A stretch of 64,000 bases of DNA, taken from Flavobacteriales bacterium. GTDB lineage: Bacteria > Bacteroidota > Bacteroidia > Flavobacteriales_F > PHOS-HE28. Below are positions 9,606 through 18,994 of the stretch, piece after piece; position 1 is the stretch's first letter; the number at the start of each line of letters is the position of its first letter. The notes below the pieces were generated by a model. It was given only the letters and a program-made list of their open reading frames with translations, made no database searches and was not told where the DNA came from. The translations under genes were made by a program, and so were the position numbers. The stretch covers positions 186,001 to 250,000 of the forward strand of contig JADKFY010000003.1 in the NCBI GenBank assembly GCA_016717305.1. Direction: 5' to 3'.

Positions 9606-9900
9606 AAAGTTTGAAAATAATTGGAAGTCAAAGACAGTAGAGAACCTCGAAAATGACTTTTGGGGCGAACCGATGTATGATAGCCATTTGGTTCTAACCT
9701 GCCACCGCTTAAGAAAGAAGCCGCTGGGGGATTTTGAGACTGAGGATCTACGGATAATGATCGGTCAGAACATTGGATTGAAATATTTGATCCCTCTGGC
9801 TATTGACACCTTGTTGGACAATGTCCTTGCTGAAGGTAATTTGTACGAGGGGGACCTATTGAACCGGTTTCCAAATACGCCTCGATCGACTTGTGCTTGA
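9583..9900 (+). CDS. CdiI-like contact-dependent inhibition immunity protein
   Basis: The 105-residue product has the pattern of a CDI immunity family as I recall it (CdiI_3 type): a short polar N-terminus, then HRLRKKPLGDFETEDLR, MIGQNIGLKYLIPLAID, TLLDNVLAEGNLYEGDLL. These proteins neutralise a cognate toxin delivered by contact. The last residues (NRFPNTPRSTCA) do not continue the family pattern, so the 3' end may be frameshifted or lost. It overlaps the end of an open frame that could be a toxin remnant, and no complete toxin gene is near. It may be an orphan immunity gene that protects against neighbours' toxins. Confidence 0.55.
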   Translation: MRSKSTSEKFENNWKSKTVENLENDFWGEPMYDSHLVLTCHRLRKKPLGDFETEDLRIMIGQNIGLKYLIPLAIDTLLDNVLAEGNLYEGDLLNRFPNTPRSTCA

Positions 9901-10017
9901 ACTTGCCTTTCATGGGTCACTGGGTTGCATAAACCCATTTCAGGACAGAGTCAGTTTCTCGAAGACGTAGGACCTTGTCGATGAACGCGCGAGGTGCTCG
10001 GCTATGGTCCTTGCAGC

Positions 10018-12435
10018 CTATTGCAGTACAAGGCGGTGTGTATGCATTTCTGCTCCGGACATAACGCGCAGCAATAGAACACCGCGCGGTAGATCCCGCA
10101 GGTCCAGTTGCATGTACTTGCCGATGCCCCGGAACTGCCGGAGCAGTCGGCCGTCCATGGAGAGCACTTCGATGCGGTCGATGTCCGAAGGGTTAGCGAT
10201 CTGTACGTTGCCGTTGCTCGGAACCGGCCATACGCGTGGATCCGTTCGGGTGGAGGCATTTGTAATACCGCTCGGAAGTTCGACCGAGAAGATCGCCGGC
10301 GCGGTGATGACGGGTTCGTTGAAGTCGAAGTAGATGTTGGCCACATTGTCGATATGGTCCCCAAGTACCAGACCGGGGTACGGTTGGATCCGGAATTTCA
10401 CGAAGCCATGGCTGTTCACTTCGTCGGCCGTACTATCTGCAAGCAGGATCGGGTCGAACACGAAGTGGAGAACACCTTGTTGTAGGAACCAATGCAGTGG
10501 GTGGCTGCTGCTCACCACTCGCAACGTGGAAGCATCGAGCAGTGCGGAGAGCGTATCGGTGATCACCACCCGGAAGGCGGGTGCCGTGCCGGTATTCTGG
10601 AACCGGACCAGGTATTCCAAACCGCCGTCCGGGAGGGTATCTCCCGGTGCGATGGATGCCGGTGCCACGCTCTTGTCGTTCGGGTCGCACGAGGCCAGCA
10701 CCTCGTGGTAGAATACGGACAGATTGTTCTGCGGCGTGGTGTCTTGTGCGGTGCCGTAGGCCGAGAGCGAGTAAGGAATGGGCGTGGCCGGAAGGGTGGC
10801 GGGCTGGGTATGCATACCGATCGTTGTTTGCCACCGAGCACCCGGTGCCAGTTGTACCTGCCATTGAGCGGTTTGGCCACTGAGCACATCCGGTGCCACC
10901 GTGCTGCCCACCCAGGTCTGTCCACTTTCGAAACCGAAGTCGATCAGCGCATCCTCGGTCTCCGTGCCCGGGTTCTCCACGGTCAACCATACGGCATTGT
11001 CCTGACCACGAATGGCGAACCACGAACTGAGGTCCACGCGTAGGTCGTGTACTCCTGGCATTGGCCAGTAGCCCATGTGCAGGCCGGTATCCACCTCCAA
11101 CGTGGCCAATTCAACAGTGAACGCCGGGGTGGTGCGCGTGTGGTAAGGCACGGCGTCCGCATCCACCGTGAAGGTGCCCGGATCCAAGGGCATCGCGAAG
11201 CGCCCTGAACCATCCGGCGCGGTGATGTACGCTCCGGGCAAGGCCCGCACGTACGTATAGCGGAACGGCCCTTCGCCGGGGTCCTTTGTTCCGTTCATAT
11301 TGGCATCGATGAAGACCGACCCGGAAACCGCCTCATCGTTGATCGCACATGGCGCAGTGTTCAAATTGCACACGTTCACCGGAAAGCCGAGTATGCTGTT
11401 CGGGGCATTGAAGTTCGTTGGGATGTTGGGTAGACAGCTCAACGGATTGTTGTAGCAACGCAACGTCTGCAAGCTGTTGGGCAGCCACGGTAGGCAGCCG
11501 ATCGCGTTGTCGTAACACGCAAGGCTTTCCAACGAGGCCGGTAGATCAGGAAGCGTAGAAAGCCCGCTGCCGTAGCAACTCAAGTAGCGTAGCCCCAACG
11601 ACAAGGTGGGCAATGCGGTGAGCGGATTGCCGTAACAGGACAGCACACGCAGGCTATCGTTCAACGCCGGCAGGGCCGTGAGCGAGGCGTTGCCGCAGTA
11701 CAGGTTGGACAGTGATACCGGTAAGGCAGGCAAAATAGTGAGTGGATTATCGTGACAATCGACCGTGCTGATCCCGTTGGGAAGTGCGGGCAATGTGGAA
11801 AGGCTGTTGTATCCGCAGCGTAGTGTGTAGAGGCTTGCTGACAACGCGGGCAACGAGGTGATCGCGTTGTTGTTACATTCCAACACCTCAAGTCCGCTGG
11901 GCAATGCGGGCAAGCTGGTCAGCTGGTTCTGGGCGCAGTAAAGCCTCCAAAGGGGCGCGGGCAGTGCTGGAAGCGAGGTGATGAGGTTCGCTTCGCACCG
12001 CAATTCCACCAAGGTCGGCGGGAGTTCGCCCAACGATGTGAGCTGGTTGTTGTTGCAGGTCAATCTTTCAAGACCTGCGGGTAAGGGTGGCAGCGAAGTA
12101 AGCGGACCGTACGATACGCCCAGGCCTGTAAGACCGAGGGGCAGTGGGGGAAGCTCCGTTAACGCGTGGATCTCCAAGCTCAGCGTTTGCAGGTTCGTGA
12201 AATACCTGATACCATCGATGTTCGCGATCGGTACGGCGTAGAATGCCAAGTTGGTGGTGTTGATCACATCCGGATGGAGCGTGTCCAACACGTTGCCGTT
12301 CATGGCTGCCGGCACCCAGTACTGCAATCCCTCAGCGAACGCAGCATCGGTGATCGTGAACTGCGCCTGCACGTTCGGCACCAAGGCGAAGAGCACAGTA
12401 GCGAAGACGGTAAGGCGTATGGGTGGATGTTCCAT
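10018..12435 (-). CDS. Leucine-rich-repeat T9SS cargo protein with DUF7619-like domain
   Basis: The product (805 residues from ATG 12435) has a signal peptide ending NVQAQ. From about residue 75 to 320 there is a run of short leucine-rich repeats of the form LTSLPALPxxLxxLxCxxN. A carbohydrate-regulatory-like region follows, then a domain starting SCDPNDKSVAP and ending NIYFDFNEPVITAPA, which matches my memory of DUF7619. The C-terminus (RVWPVPSNGNVQIA ... DGRLLRQFRG ... HRLVLQ) is a T9SS type A sorting domain. It is probably surface-exposed or secreted, with the repeats as a binding surface. A TATCTTCA element lies at 12464-12457 upstream. The frame is intact. Confidence 0.85.
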   Translation of the reverse strand: MEHPPIRLTVFATVLFALVPNVQAQFTITDAAFAEGLQYWVPAAMNGNVLDTLHPDVINTTNLAFYAVPIANIDGIRYFTNLQTLSLEIHALTELPPLPLGLTGLGVSYGPLTSLPPLPAGLERLTCNNNQLTSLGELPPTLVELRCEANLITSLPALPAPLWRLYCAQNQLTSLPALPSGLEVLECNNNAITSLPALSASLYTLRCGYNSLSTLPALPNGISTVDCHDNPLTILPALPVSLSNLYCGNASLTALPALNDSLRVLSCYGNPLTALPTLSLGLRYLSCYGSGLSTLPDLPASLESLACYDNAIGCLPWLPNSLQTLRCYNNPLSCLPNIPTNFNAPNSILGFPVNVCNLNTAPCAINDEAVSGSVFIDANMNGTKDPGEGPFRYTYVRALPGAYITAPDGSGRFAMPLDPGTFTVDADAVPYHTRTTPAFTVELATLEVDTGLHMGYWPMPGVHDLRVDLSSWFAIRGQDNAVWLTVENPGTETEDALIDFGFESGQTWVGSTVAPDVLSGQTAQWQVQLAPGARWQTTIGMHTQPATLPATPIPYSLSAYGTAQDTTPQNNLSVFYHEVLASCDPNDKSVAPASIAPGDTLPDGGLEYLVRFQNTGTAPAFRVVITDTLSALLDASTLRVVSSSHPLHWFLQQGVLHFVFDPILLADSTADEVNSHGFVKFRIQPYPGLVLGDHIDNVANIYFDFNEPVITAPAIFSVELPSGITNASTRTDPRVWPVPSNGNVQIANPSDIDRIEVLSMDGRLLRQFRGIGKYMQLDLRDLPRGVLLLRVMSGAEMHTHRLVLQ

Positions 12436-12539
12436 GCACGGAGTGATTTGGAAGTGTGAAGATAGGTGCAAGATCATTGGCCGATCCCGGCACTCGGGTG
12501 TTCAATGCAAAGGTCAGCGCGGCCTCTCCGGCAACCCAC

Positions 12540-14720
12540 TCACCGCACCACCACCTTCCCCAGACTAATACTTACGCCTTCCTGCGTTGCTCCCACGAGC
12601 AGATAGCTCCCTGGCGCAACTGTTCGGGTGTGCAATGTGGCGATGCCTTGGCGCATGGGTACCTGTTGGATCGTGCGACCTACCGGGTCGATCACCGCAA
12701 CGGAGCGGATTTCCGTCATGCTGGTACGCACCGTGCATTGGTCCGTGGCGGGATTCGGCCAAATGTGGGTTGTTACCAAGGACCGCGCGGTCGCTATGCC
12801 CGTTGGGCCCGTGAGCGGTGAATCGTCCGGGTCGATGATGTTGGTTGCTGTGAAACGTGCCAGCACAGCACTTCCCCCATTGAAGGTGGTGTTGCCCCAT
12901 GCGGGCACGTTGCTTGTTGGCATGGCATTGCCCAAGCCGGTGTGCTTGCCCACCACGAGCAAACTGCTGTCGTTCTTGAACACACCGTACAGTTTCACGT
13001 TGTCACCACCTTGCTGCGTCAGCGTATCCCATTGGCCCACGAGCAACGAACTGTACAGGGGTATACTGAGGTCGTCCTCATACTCCCGCACAAAATTGTT
13101 CCACGCGCTAAGTCCACCGTTCGCTGGCTTCACCATCTTCTGGTAGGCATTGGCCGTGGTGATGGTGCGCCGCCCTTGGCCCAGCACCACCACGCGGCCA
13201 CTGCTGGTCACCTTCAGCATGTTCTTGCCCAAGTAGGTGGTGTTCACATCGGGCCAACCACCGTTGGGGTTCGGCCATCCATCCATGTTCGGGTCGGGGT
13301 GCGGGGCGCCCAAGTTCCCTGCCCCTTCTGCGTACTCCGCTACGTAGGTGCTGTGCATCAAGGTGCCCGCACCCAAGGTCAACTTGCCCAACCAACTGAT
13401 GTGGATGTTGCCCTACGTTCCGGAGAACTGGTTCTGGAAGCCGCTGGCTCCCGGGTTCGCAGCGATGTTGTTCCCTTCCCAAAAGTTCTCGACGTTGTTG
13501 CCGTGGCAGCGCGCGTTCACCACCAACATGCCGCTGTTGGGTGGTTGCGAATAATCGATCGCGAGCGCATCGATGTACTGGTCCGGCGTGGAGTTGAGCG
13601 TATCGCCAGCGGGGTTCACCTCATGGTACAAGCGGCTCCACCAGAGCAGCGCTCCATCGGCATCCATGGCCATGACGGCAGGTTCGAAATCGGGCAGGCC
13701 CCCATTGGGCAACACGCTCTTGGTATTGAAACCGATGTACATGGCATTGGTGCGCCGATCGATACAAACGCTCTGCGGTCCGTGGGTGAAGGTGGCGCTG
13801 CCACTGTAGCCCGTGTAGCCGGGACCATCCGTGGTGTTGTTCGATCCGCCGGGCAGGCACTGCGCGTTGTAGAGGATGTCCAACGGCCAAGTGCCCTTCT
13901 TCATGCCTCCATTCCCATCCGGTAACCATGCGTTGTACTCCGCAGCGGTAGGCGAACGCAGGTCGCAGCGCGATGCATCACGTTTCAGTACGATCGCACT
14001 GTAGTCCAGGCCGGCCACGCCCCCGGGGTAGGTGGTACCATCGCCACGGAATTCGGCGCCTCCGCCCACCGGCCAATGGATCCGCCAGTGCGGCACCACT
14101 TCATCTTCGCCATTCGCATCCATACGGTAGAACGCGCTCCAATTGTAACTATGCTAATCGCCATAGGCATAGACCACCTTGCCATCGCTGCCCACATCCC
14201 ACGGTTGGTAGGACTTGGGGTATTCGCCGGCCGAACACTTCACATTGTTCACCCATACAAAGCCGGTGGGCGCACCGTTCACGAAGTTGTTGTCCAGCTT
14301 GCCAATGAAGTAGCCACCGGTATTGCTGTCCTCCGTGGTACCGCTCAGGTAGATATCACCCGTTGGTGTACCCGGTTCGTTGGTGGTCTTTATATAGCGG
14401 AGATCCTCGGCAGCACCGGGTGGCAATGCATACACGCCAAGTATGTGCTGCAACGTATTGTCCAAGCGCAAGATGAACGGTGTGCGCCCGGTGCCCAGGT
14501 CGTTGCTGATGCCGGGATCGTTCAGCGTGACCACCGTTACGTTGTTCGGCAGCCAATCCAAGGCATCGGCCACGCCGATCACCAGCACATCGCCATTGCT
14601 GATCTGCACCACATCATTGAACACCTCATTGCCGGCACCACCGGCATAGGTGACCAAATTGGTCTGTGCAGTGGATACAAGCGCGGAAAGAAGACCGGCA
14701 ACAAGGATAATTGTGCGCAT
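12540..14720 (-). pseudogene. T9SS cargo protein interrupted by two in-frame TAG codons
   Basis: From ATG 14720 a signal peptide (MRTIILVAGLLSALVSTAQ) leads into a repetitive extracellular protein with beta-propeller-like stretches such as GDIYLSGTTEDSNTGGYFIG and QSVCIDRRTNAMYIGFNTKS. It ends in a T9SS tail (HIWPNPATDQCTVR ... SYLLVGATQEG ... GKVVVR). The frame is continuous for 727 codons except for TAG at 14156-14154 (codon 189, context AYGD*HSYNW) and TAG at 13415-13413 (codon 436, context FSGT*GNIHISW). No frameshift is needed, so both breaks are point changes, for example CAG to TAG. TAG is an ordinary stop elsewhere in the window, so a pseudogene or sequence errors are likelier than recoding. 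Confidence 0.8.
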
Positions 14721-15059
14721 GGTGTGGGGGAAGCTCATGAGGTGATATGCCGCAACGGCAGGACTGTTCTGCTTTGCGAAACAAGGTGAGAACGACGCAA
14801 CACGCAACCGCTATTGGACGGAATAGGGAACCAACCCTACCAGCCGCGTAATACGATCGACATGAATATCCATACCTCGACAAGGCCGGATCGAAGAGGC
14901 GCTTGACACGTGAAAGCCAAGTACGCAGGTCATGTATTTCGAAGGACCAAAACACGACAAAAGGCCTTGACAGCTTCCATCCATTATCAACATCCCGTTT
15001 ATTCCATCGTCTCTGCTCTCTATCTTTTAACCCACGCCTTGCCAGAAAAGGCGTCGATC

Positions 15060-15425
15060 ATGTGGTTGATCCGGGTAGGTGAATTGGTGGTATGGCGTGG
15101 GCAAGTGGTGCCCATAGTCAACCGCTATGTGGACAAGGAAGGTGCGCAGTACCACATACACACCAAGGCTCGCGACGGTGCCTTGGTGCAGGATGTGCAT
15201 GTTACCCTTGGTCAGTTGTTGGGTGCCTTGAACGACCATGCCACCCATTGTGTGGGCGACAAGGTGGAGCTGACCCGTTTCGACCTGTATATAAAGGCAC
15301 GGTGGTGGAGCTTTACACGGGGCGAGGTCTTCTATCGGGTAAATGACAAATTGGACAGTGGGCGCATCCGCGTAATTCCACAGACGGAACTTTTGCAGCG
15401 GCTGGCGGTCGTGGCGGCGGGGTGA
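15060..15425 (+). CDS. Hypothetical protein
   Basis: A 121-residue soluble protein, MWLIRVGELVVWRGQVVPIV at the start, then mixed strands and helices with several aromatic residues (RWWSFTRGEVFYRVND) and a C-terminal helix LLQRLAVVAAG. The frame is open from 14910, but the upstream part is rich in unlikely residues and ATG 15060 begins a compact domain. I recognise no family. It is convergent with the XRE regulator at 15566-15823 and lies near the 22-bp array, so it may belong to the same accessory unit. Confidence 0.45.
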   Translation: MWLIRVGELVVWRGQVVPIVNRYVDKEGAQYHIHTKARDGALVQDVHVTLGQLLGALNDHATHCVGDKVELTRFDLYIKARWWSFTRGEVFYRVNDKLDSGRIRVIPQTELLQRLAVVAAG

Positions 15426-15565
15426 TGCCTGTACCAAGCTCCGGTTTAGCTTTGAACCGAACGCACTTCAAGGTTGGCAGCTCGTGCCGCGCTGGCATAC
15501 CCCGAGCAGGTCCTTGTGATGTGGTCGCTATTGGTGCCTTGGTAAGGTTGGCGAACCTCTCACTC

Positions 15566-15823
15566 TTATGCTGGTTGAGCCGGAGGCATGGGCAGCAGGC
15601 AGGCCAACAGGTCGAAGGGCCCCATGCGCATCAACACATCCAGCGAGAAGAAGAGGAACAGGGCCAGTTGGGCGATGATCTCGAAGGAGGCCGTACACAT
15701 GCCCCGTTCGATTTGGCTGATCCCGGGTTGGTTGTAGTTAATGGCCAAGGCCACTTCTGTTTGCGTCCTGCCACGACTGTGGCGGATCATGCTCATCCGT
15801 TTTCCTAATTCCAAGTTGGTCAT
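15566..15823 (-). CDS. XRE-family helix-turn-helix regulator
   Basis: The 85-residue product has a single HTH_3 domain: MTNLELGKRMSMIRHSRGRTQTEVA and INYNQPGISQIERG hold the two helices of the Cro/C1-type fold with the usual Q-x-x-[IV]-S-x-[IV]-E-x-G recognition segment. The C-terminal part (IIAQLALFLFFSLDVLMRMG) would form the dimer core. ATG 15823 was chosen because the domain starts there. It is transcribed away from the 22-bp tandem array, which begins about 100 bp upstream of its start, so the array sits in or beside its promoter region. Such regulators often bind palindromes, and the array core contains one. Binding is inference only. Confidence 0.8.
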   Translation of the reverse strand: MTNLELGKRMSMIRHSRGRTQTEVALAINYNQPGISQIERGMCTASFEIIAQLALFLFFSLDVLMRMGPFDLLACLLPMPPAQPA

Positions 15824-15923
15824 TGGGTTTATTGATAAGGTGATGGAGCATGATTCAAATGTGGAATGCACATGGAATATTGTTTCCACCCTATTAAATA
15901 GATATTAACCGCATCTTGGTTGA

Positions 15924-16422
15924 ATAGTGCGGTCGTGGTGTTGCTCACATACGATCGTGGTACCGCACACATACGATCGTGGTATCGGGCACATACGATC
16001 GTGGTGGTGGGCACATACGATCGTGGTGTAGGACACATACGATCGTGGTGGTGGGCACATACGATCGTGGTGTAGGACACATACGATCGTGGTGGTGGGC
16101 ACATACGATCGTGGTATCGCTCACATACGATCGTGGTATCGCTCACATACGATCGTGGTATCGCTCACATACGATCGTGGTGGTGCTCACATACGATCGT
16201 GGTGGTGGGCACATACGATCGTGGTGGTGGGCACATACGATCGTGGTGGTGGGCACATACGATCGTGGTATCGCACACATACGATCGTGGTGGTGGGCAC
16301 ATACGATCGTGGTGCTGCTCACATACGATCGTGGTGGTGGGCACATACGATCGTGGTATCGGGCACATACGATCGTGGTGGTGCTCACATACGATCGTGG
16401 TATCGGGCAAATACGGGCGTTT
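15924..16422. repeat. 22-bp tandem repeat array, 21 intact units
   Basis: Twenty-one identical 15-base cores CACATACGATCGTGG begin at 15946 and then every 22 bases to 16386, with no indel and no mismatch. Each core holds the 8-bp palindrome ACGATCGT (a PvuI site and a GATC). Each is followed by a 7-base linker: T plus two variable triplets (ATC, GGT, GTA, GCT or ACC; then GGG, GCT, GGA or GCA). Degenerate half units flank it (GCGGTCGTGG at 15929-15938 and CAAATACGGGCG from 16408). Since 22 is not a multiple of 3 and all six frames stay largely open, the long frames inside it are not evidence of a protein. Confidence 0.95.
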
Positions 16423-16641
16423 TGGGTTTCGCCCGTGACCAAAAGGGTATTCAACCGTGTTCGCGGGGGTCAATTTTATAGGTATATTCCATAAATTATA
16501 CGAATACTCCATAGCATATAGGTTATGGCCATATTCAGCGAACTCTGTGGGGAACTATGCAGTTAAACAGGCTGTGTCAACCAATTTAACCTAAAAACAA
16601 ACGCCCTCTGACCGAGGGGACACATAGGTCAGAAAAGAACA

Positions 16642-17265
16642 ATGCGTACCAACATCAAACTCGGTTTGTATCTGCTGCTGCCGACAGCCCTGCTAGCCTT
16701 GTTGAACCACGTGATCAGCAAGCTCACCGGAAACGCTTTCTTTCCGGCACCCCCTCTCACCTTGCTGCAAATGCAAGCACTAAGCGATGCCTTCGCAAAG
16801 TCGATCGATGATTCCATGGGCGGCAGCGTTGAATCACGGACGATCCGTGATGCCAAAGTACTGGAAGTTCGCACTGCATTGATCGCAACCGCCGATTATG
16901 TTCGTGCAGAAAGTTATGGGGATGCTACTAAACTGGCCTCGAGCGGTTTCGAGCTCGCCAAGAAGCCAGAGCCGATCAATACGGTAGGCATTCCCGGCAA
17001 CGTTACGGTCACTGCCACGGATGTTGCCAACGAAGTGCTGGTGCGCTGGGGCAAAGCGGAAGGAGCAAAGATGGGCCGCGTAGAGCGTGCCCTGAGCGAT
17101 CCGACCTTGGGCACTACCACGTGGGTAACCGTTGGTCAAACCACACGCCAACGCATGGTGGTATCGGGGATGCCATCGTACGAAGCTTGCTGGTTCCGTG
17201 TGATCGGTGTAGGCAAGACCTCCGAAGGCCTCCCAAGCGACGTGGCCATGGGCCGTGCCGCATAA
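16642..17265 (+). CDS. Fibronectin type III-like protein with helical N-terminal domain
   Basis: The 207-residue product fits a common Bacteroidota layout. The N-terminal half is helical (LTGNAFFPAPPLTLLQMQ, then VLEVRTALIATADYVRAE) and ends in the signature ATKLASSGFELAKKPEP. A fibronectin-III domain follows (residues 110-205: NEVLVRWGKAEGAKMGRVE, ACWFRVIGVGKTSEGLPSD). I know this family only as hypothetical proteins, often near mobile or accessory regions. The gene lies just past the 22-bp array and is followed by a clear terminator at 17324-17348, so it is a single-gene unit. Its upstream 200 bp are AT-rich compared with the rest. Confidence 0.75.
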   Translation: MRTNIKLGLYLLLPTALLALLNHVISKLTGNAFFPAPPLTLLQMQALSDAFAKSIDDSMGGSVESRTIRDAKVLEVRTALIATADYVRAESYGDATKLASSGFELAKKPEPINTVGIPGNVTVTATDVANEVLVRWGKAEGAKMGRVERALSDPTLGTTTWVTVGQTTRQRMVVSGMPSYEACWFRVIGVGKTSEGLPSDVAMGRAA

Positions 17266-17323
17266 GCGCACCGCGCGTTCCCACGAGCGGGGAACAGGAA
17301 CCTTCTTCTTTGGAAATGAAAAG

Positions 17324-17348
17324 CCCCGGCCGTTGTGCCGGGGTTTTT
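17324..17348 (+). terminator. Rho-independent terminator
   Basis: Stem CCCCGGC / GCCGGGG with loop CGTTGT followed by TTTTT, 59 bp after the stop of the fibronectin-III gene. Confidence 0.85.
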
Positions 17349-17915
17349 CACGTTAAAGACAACCCTTGCACACGGTCTCGCGCACTCCATCCGTCGCAGT
17401 GCAAGTACAGTACATTAAGTTTTAAACCGTTTCTCATAATTGTCTAGGTATTGTAATATCCGTGCACCATCTTCGTCTTCCACCCGCGCAGTTCAGGTTG
17501 CTCCAGGATCGCGCATCGTAAGTAGAATGCCTTTGCTTGTCTATGATCCTGTTGAGCACATACCCCCGCACAACTGCTGCTCCGAATAGGGTGCAACCCG
17601 CTACAGGTGTTGTCCCTGTAAGCGAACACAACGCGACACAACCACTAACAAAGAAGCCCCCGGTGCGGAAACACCAGGGGCTTTGGTCGCTCATGTCCCA
17701 CTTGACCCACGGTAATAGGTAAACGAAACAGAACAGCACAAAGGTAAGATGTCTCCCCCCGCAGGCGGGGGCAGCGTTCACCGCCCTTGGTCGGTCTTAT
17801 CCAAGCAGGCACGTGGAAAGAGCCTTGGCCACGGACAACCTGTATCACTAGAAGGCGGACCGAAACGATGCCTCCCGGCCAAGTGCCGGAGGCCATACGA
17901 ACTTGAGTTTTAGAT
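17349..17915. other. No gene seen; contains a second hairpin
   Basis: About 570 bp with no convincing gene. A hairpin lies at 17655-17682 (AGCCCCCGGTG, loop CGGAAA, CACCAGGGGCT); on the minus strand it is preceded by AAA and followed by TCTTTGTT, so it could end transcription either way. Nothing else was recognised. Confidence 0.5.
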
Positions 17916-18948
17916 ATGAAGCGCCTCATCCCACATGAGCTTTACCAATGCCTTTGGTGGCATGCCCTAGTGCTCGTGTGGTGGGCCGCAACCCTTCCAC
18001 CTGCCTGTAGCCAGAATTTGGTGCCCAATGCGGGTTTCGAAGAGACGGACTCATGCTTTTGGGCCTCGGACATTTCCCTCCCGGGGCGGGTCCAAACCAC
18101 TGGTATAGTGCCTACCTCACATTTGATCACCTGCAAAGTTGTTTACCACATGGTTCCGTGAATGGTTTGCCGTTGAACACATTCACGTACCAGCAACCGT
18201 TCGAAGGGAACTCCTGTGTCGGGTTGTTCACCTATGTAGACCTCAGTGGTCAGGAGCAGCGCGAATGGGTCATGGTGCCCTTGGTGGAACCGATGGTGGT
18301 AGGGCAGACCTACTACTGCAGCTTCAGGGTCAATGCAGGATTTGGGGGTAATGCGCAGTACCCGACCATTTGGTTGGCCAACAACAATGTGGGCATGCTC
18401 TTTACAACCTACGACCGGCGTTGGTTGGCGGGATATCCTTACCCGGCCGCGCTGAACACAGCGCACGTGCTGCACCCGGAAGTGCTTACGGATACCGTTG
18501 GTTGGACGTTGGTGAGCGGCAGCTTTGTGGCCGATAGCACCTACCAATACCTGATGATCGGCAACTTCTTCAGCAATGCGCTTACCGATACAATTCACTT
18601 TGCACCGGATGGTGATCCTTGGGCATGGTACCCGAGGGGTTATAGCTTGATCGATGCGGTGTGCGTATCGCCCAGCCCACTGGGTTGTGTGCTGGGGCAA
18701 GGGGTGGGCGATTTTCTGGTGCAGGTCCCGCCTTGTTCCCGAACCCGGCCAAAGACCAAGTGGTAGTGGCCGGCAGAAGTGGAGCGCGTTTACAGGTGAT
18801 GGATGCGCTGGGTCGGGCGGTCTGGCAGGGCAGGGTGGAAAGCGAACGTTGGGTATTGCAGGTAGGCGCATGGGCACGTGGCGCGTATGTATTGCGTATG
18901 GAGCAAGCAGGGCGCGTGGAAGTACATAAGTTCGTTTTGGTGGAGTAA
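17916..18948 (+). pseudogene. T9SS cargo protein with two frameshifts
   Basis: Three overlapping frames together make one secreted protein. The first gives a signal sequence and the mature start NLVPNAGFEETDSCFW. The second, from about 18070, gives FTYQQPFEGNSCVGLFTY, LVEPMVVGQTYYCSFRVN and LIDAVCVSPSPLGC, the usual galactose-binding-like domain of such proteins. The third, from about 18720, gives FPNPAKDQVVVAG and ends VEVHKFVLVE, a T9SS sorting tail. Net length is one base off a multiple of three. Single-base shifts near 18065-18085 and 18715-18735 are needed. The coding sense of every segment is good, so either the decay is recent or the sequence has errors. Confidence 0.75.
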
Positions 18949-18994
18949 GTGCATCGTTCCGGTCCTTTCGGTGAATACTAAAACACGAAAGGTC

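Noticed and set aside
12540..14720. TAG reassignment in this organism
   Set aside because: TAG ends porX, lpxA, the second lpxD and others normally in this window.
14910..15059. Longer start for the 15060-15425 gene
   Set aside because: The upstream 50 codons have no start context and an unlikely composition; ATG 15060 begins a compact domain.
15924..16422. CRISPR array
   Set aside because: Units are 22 bp with 7-base linkers from a tiny alphabet; CRISPR spacers are about 30 bp and unique. No cas genes are near.
15829..16494. Repeat-rich proteins in several frames of the 22-bp array
   Set aside because: A 22-bp unit without stops opens all frames on both strands; peptides such as TYDRGxxHIRSW are by-products, and no start context or export signal supports them.
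17349..17915. A structured RNA gene
   Set aside because: Only one hairpin was seen; no tRNA, 6S, tmRNA or RNase P signature could be recognised.
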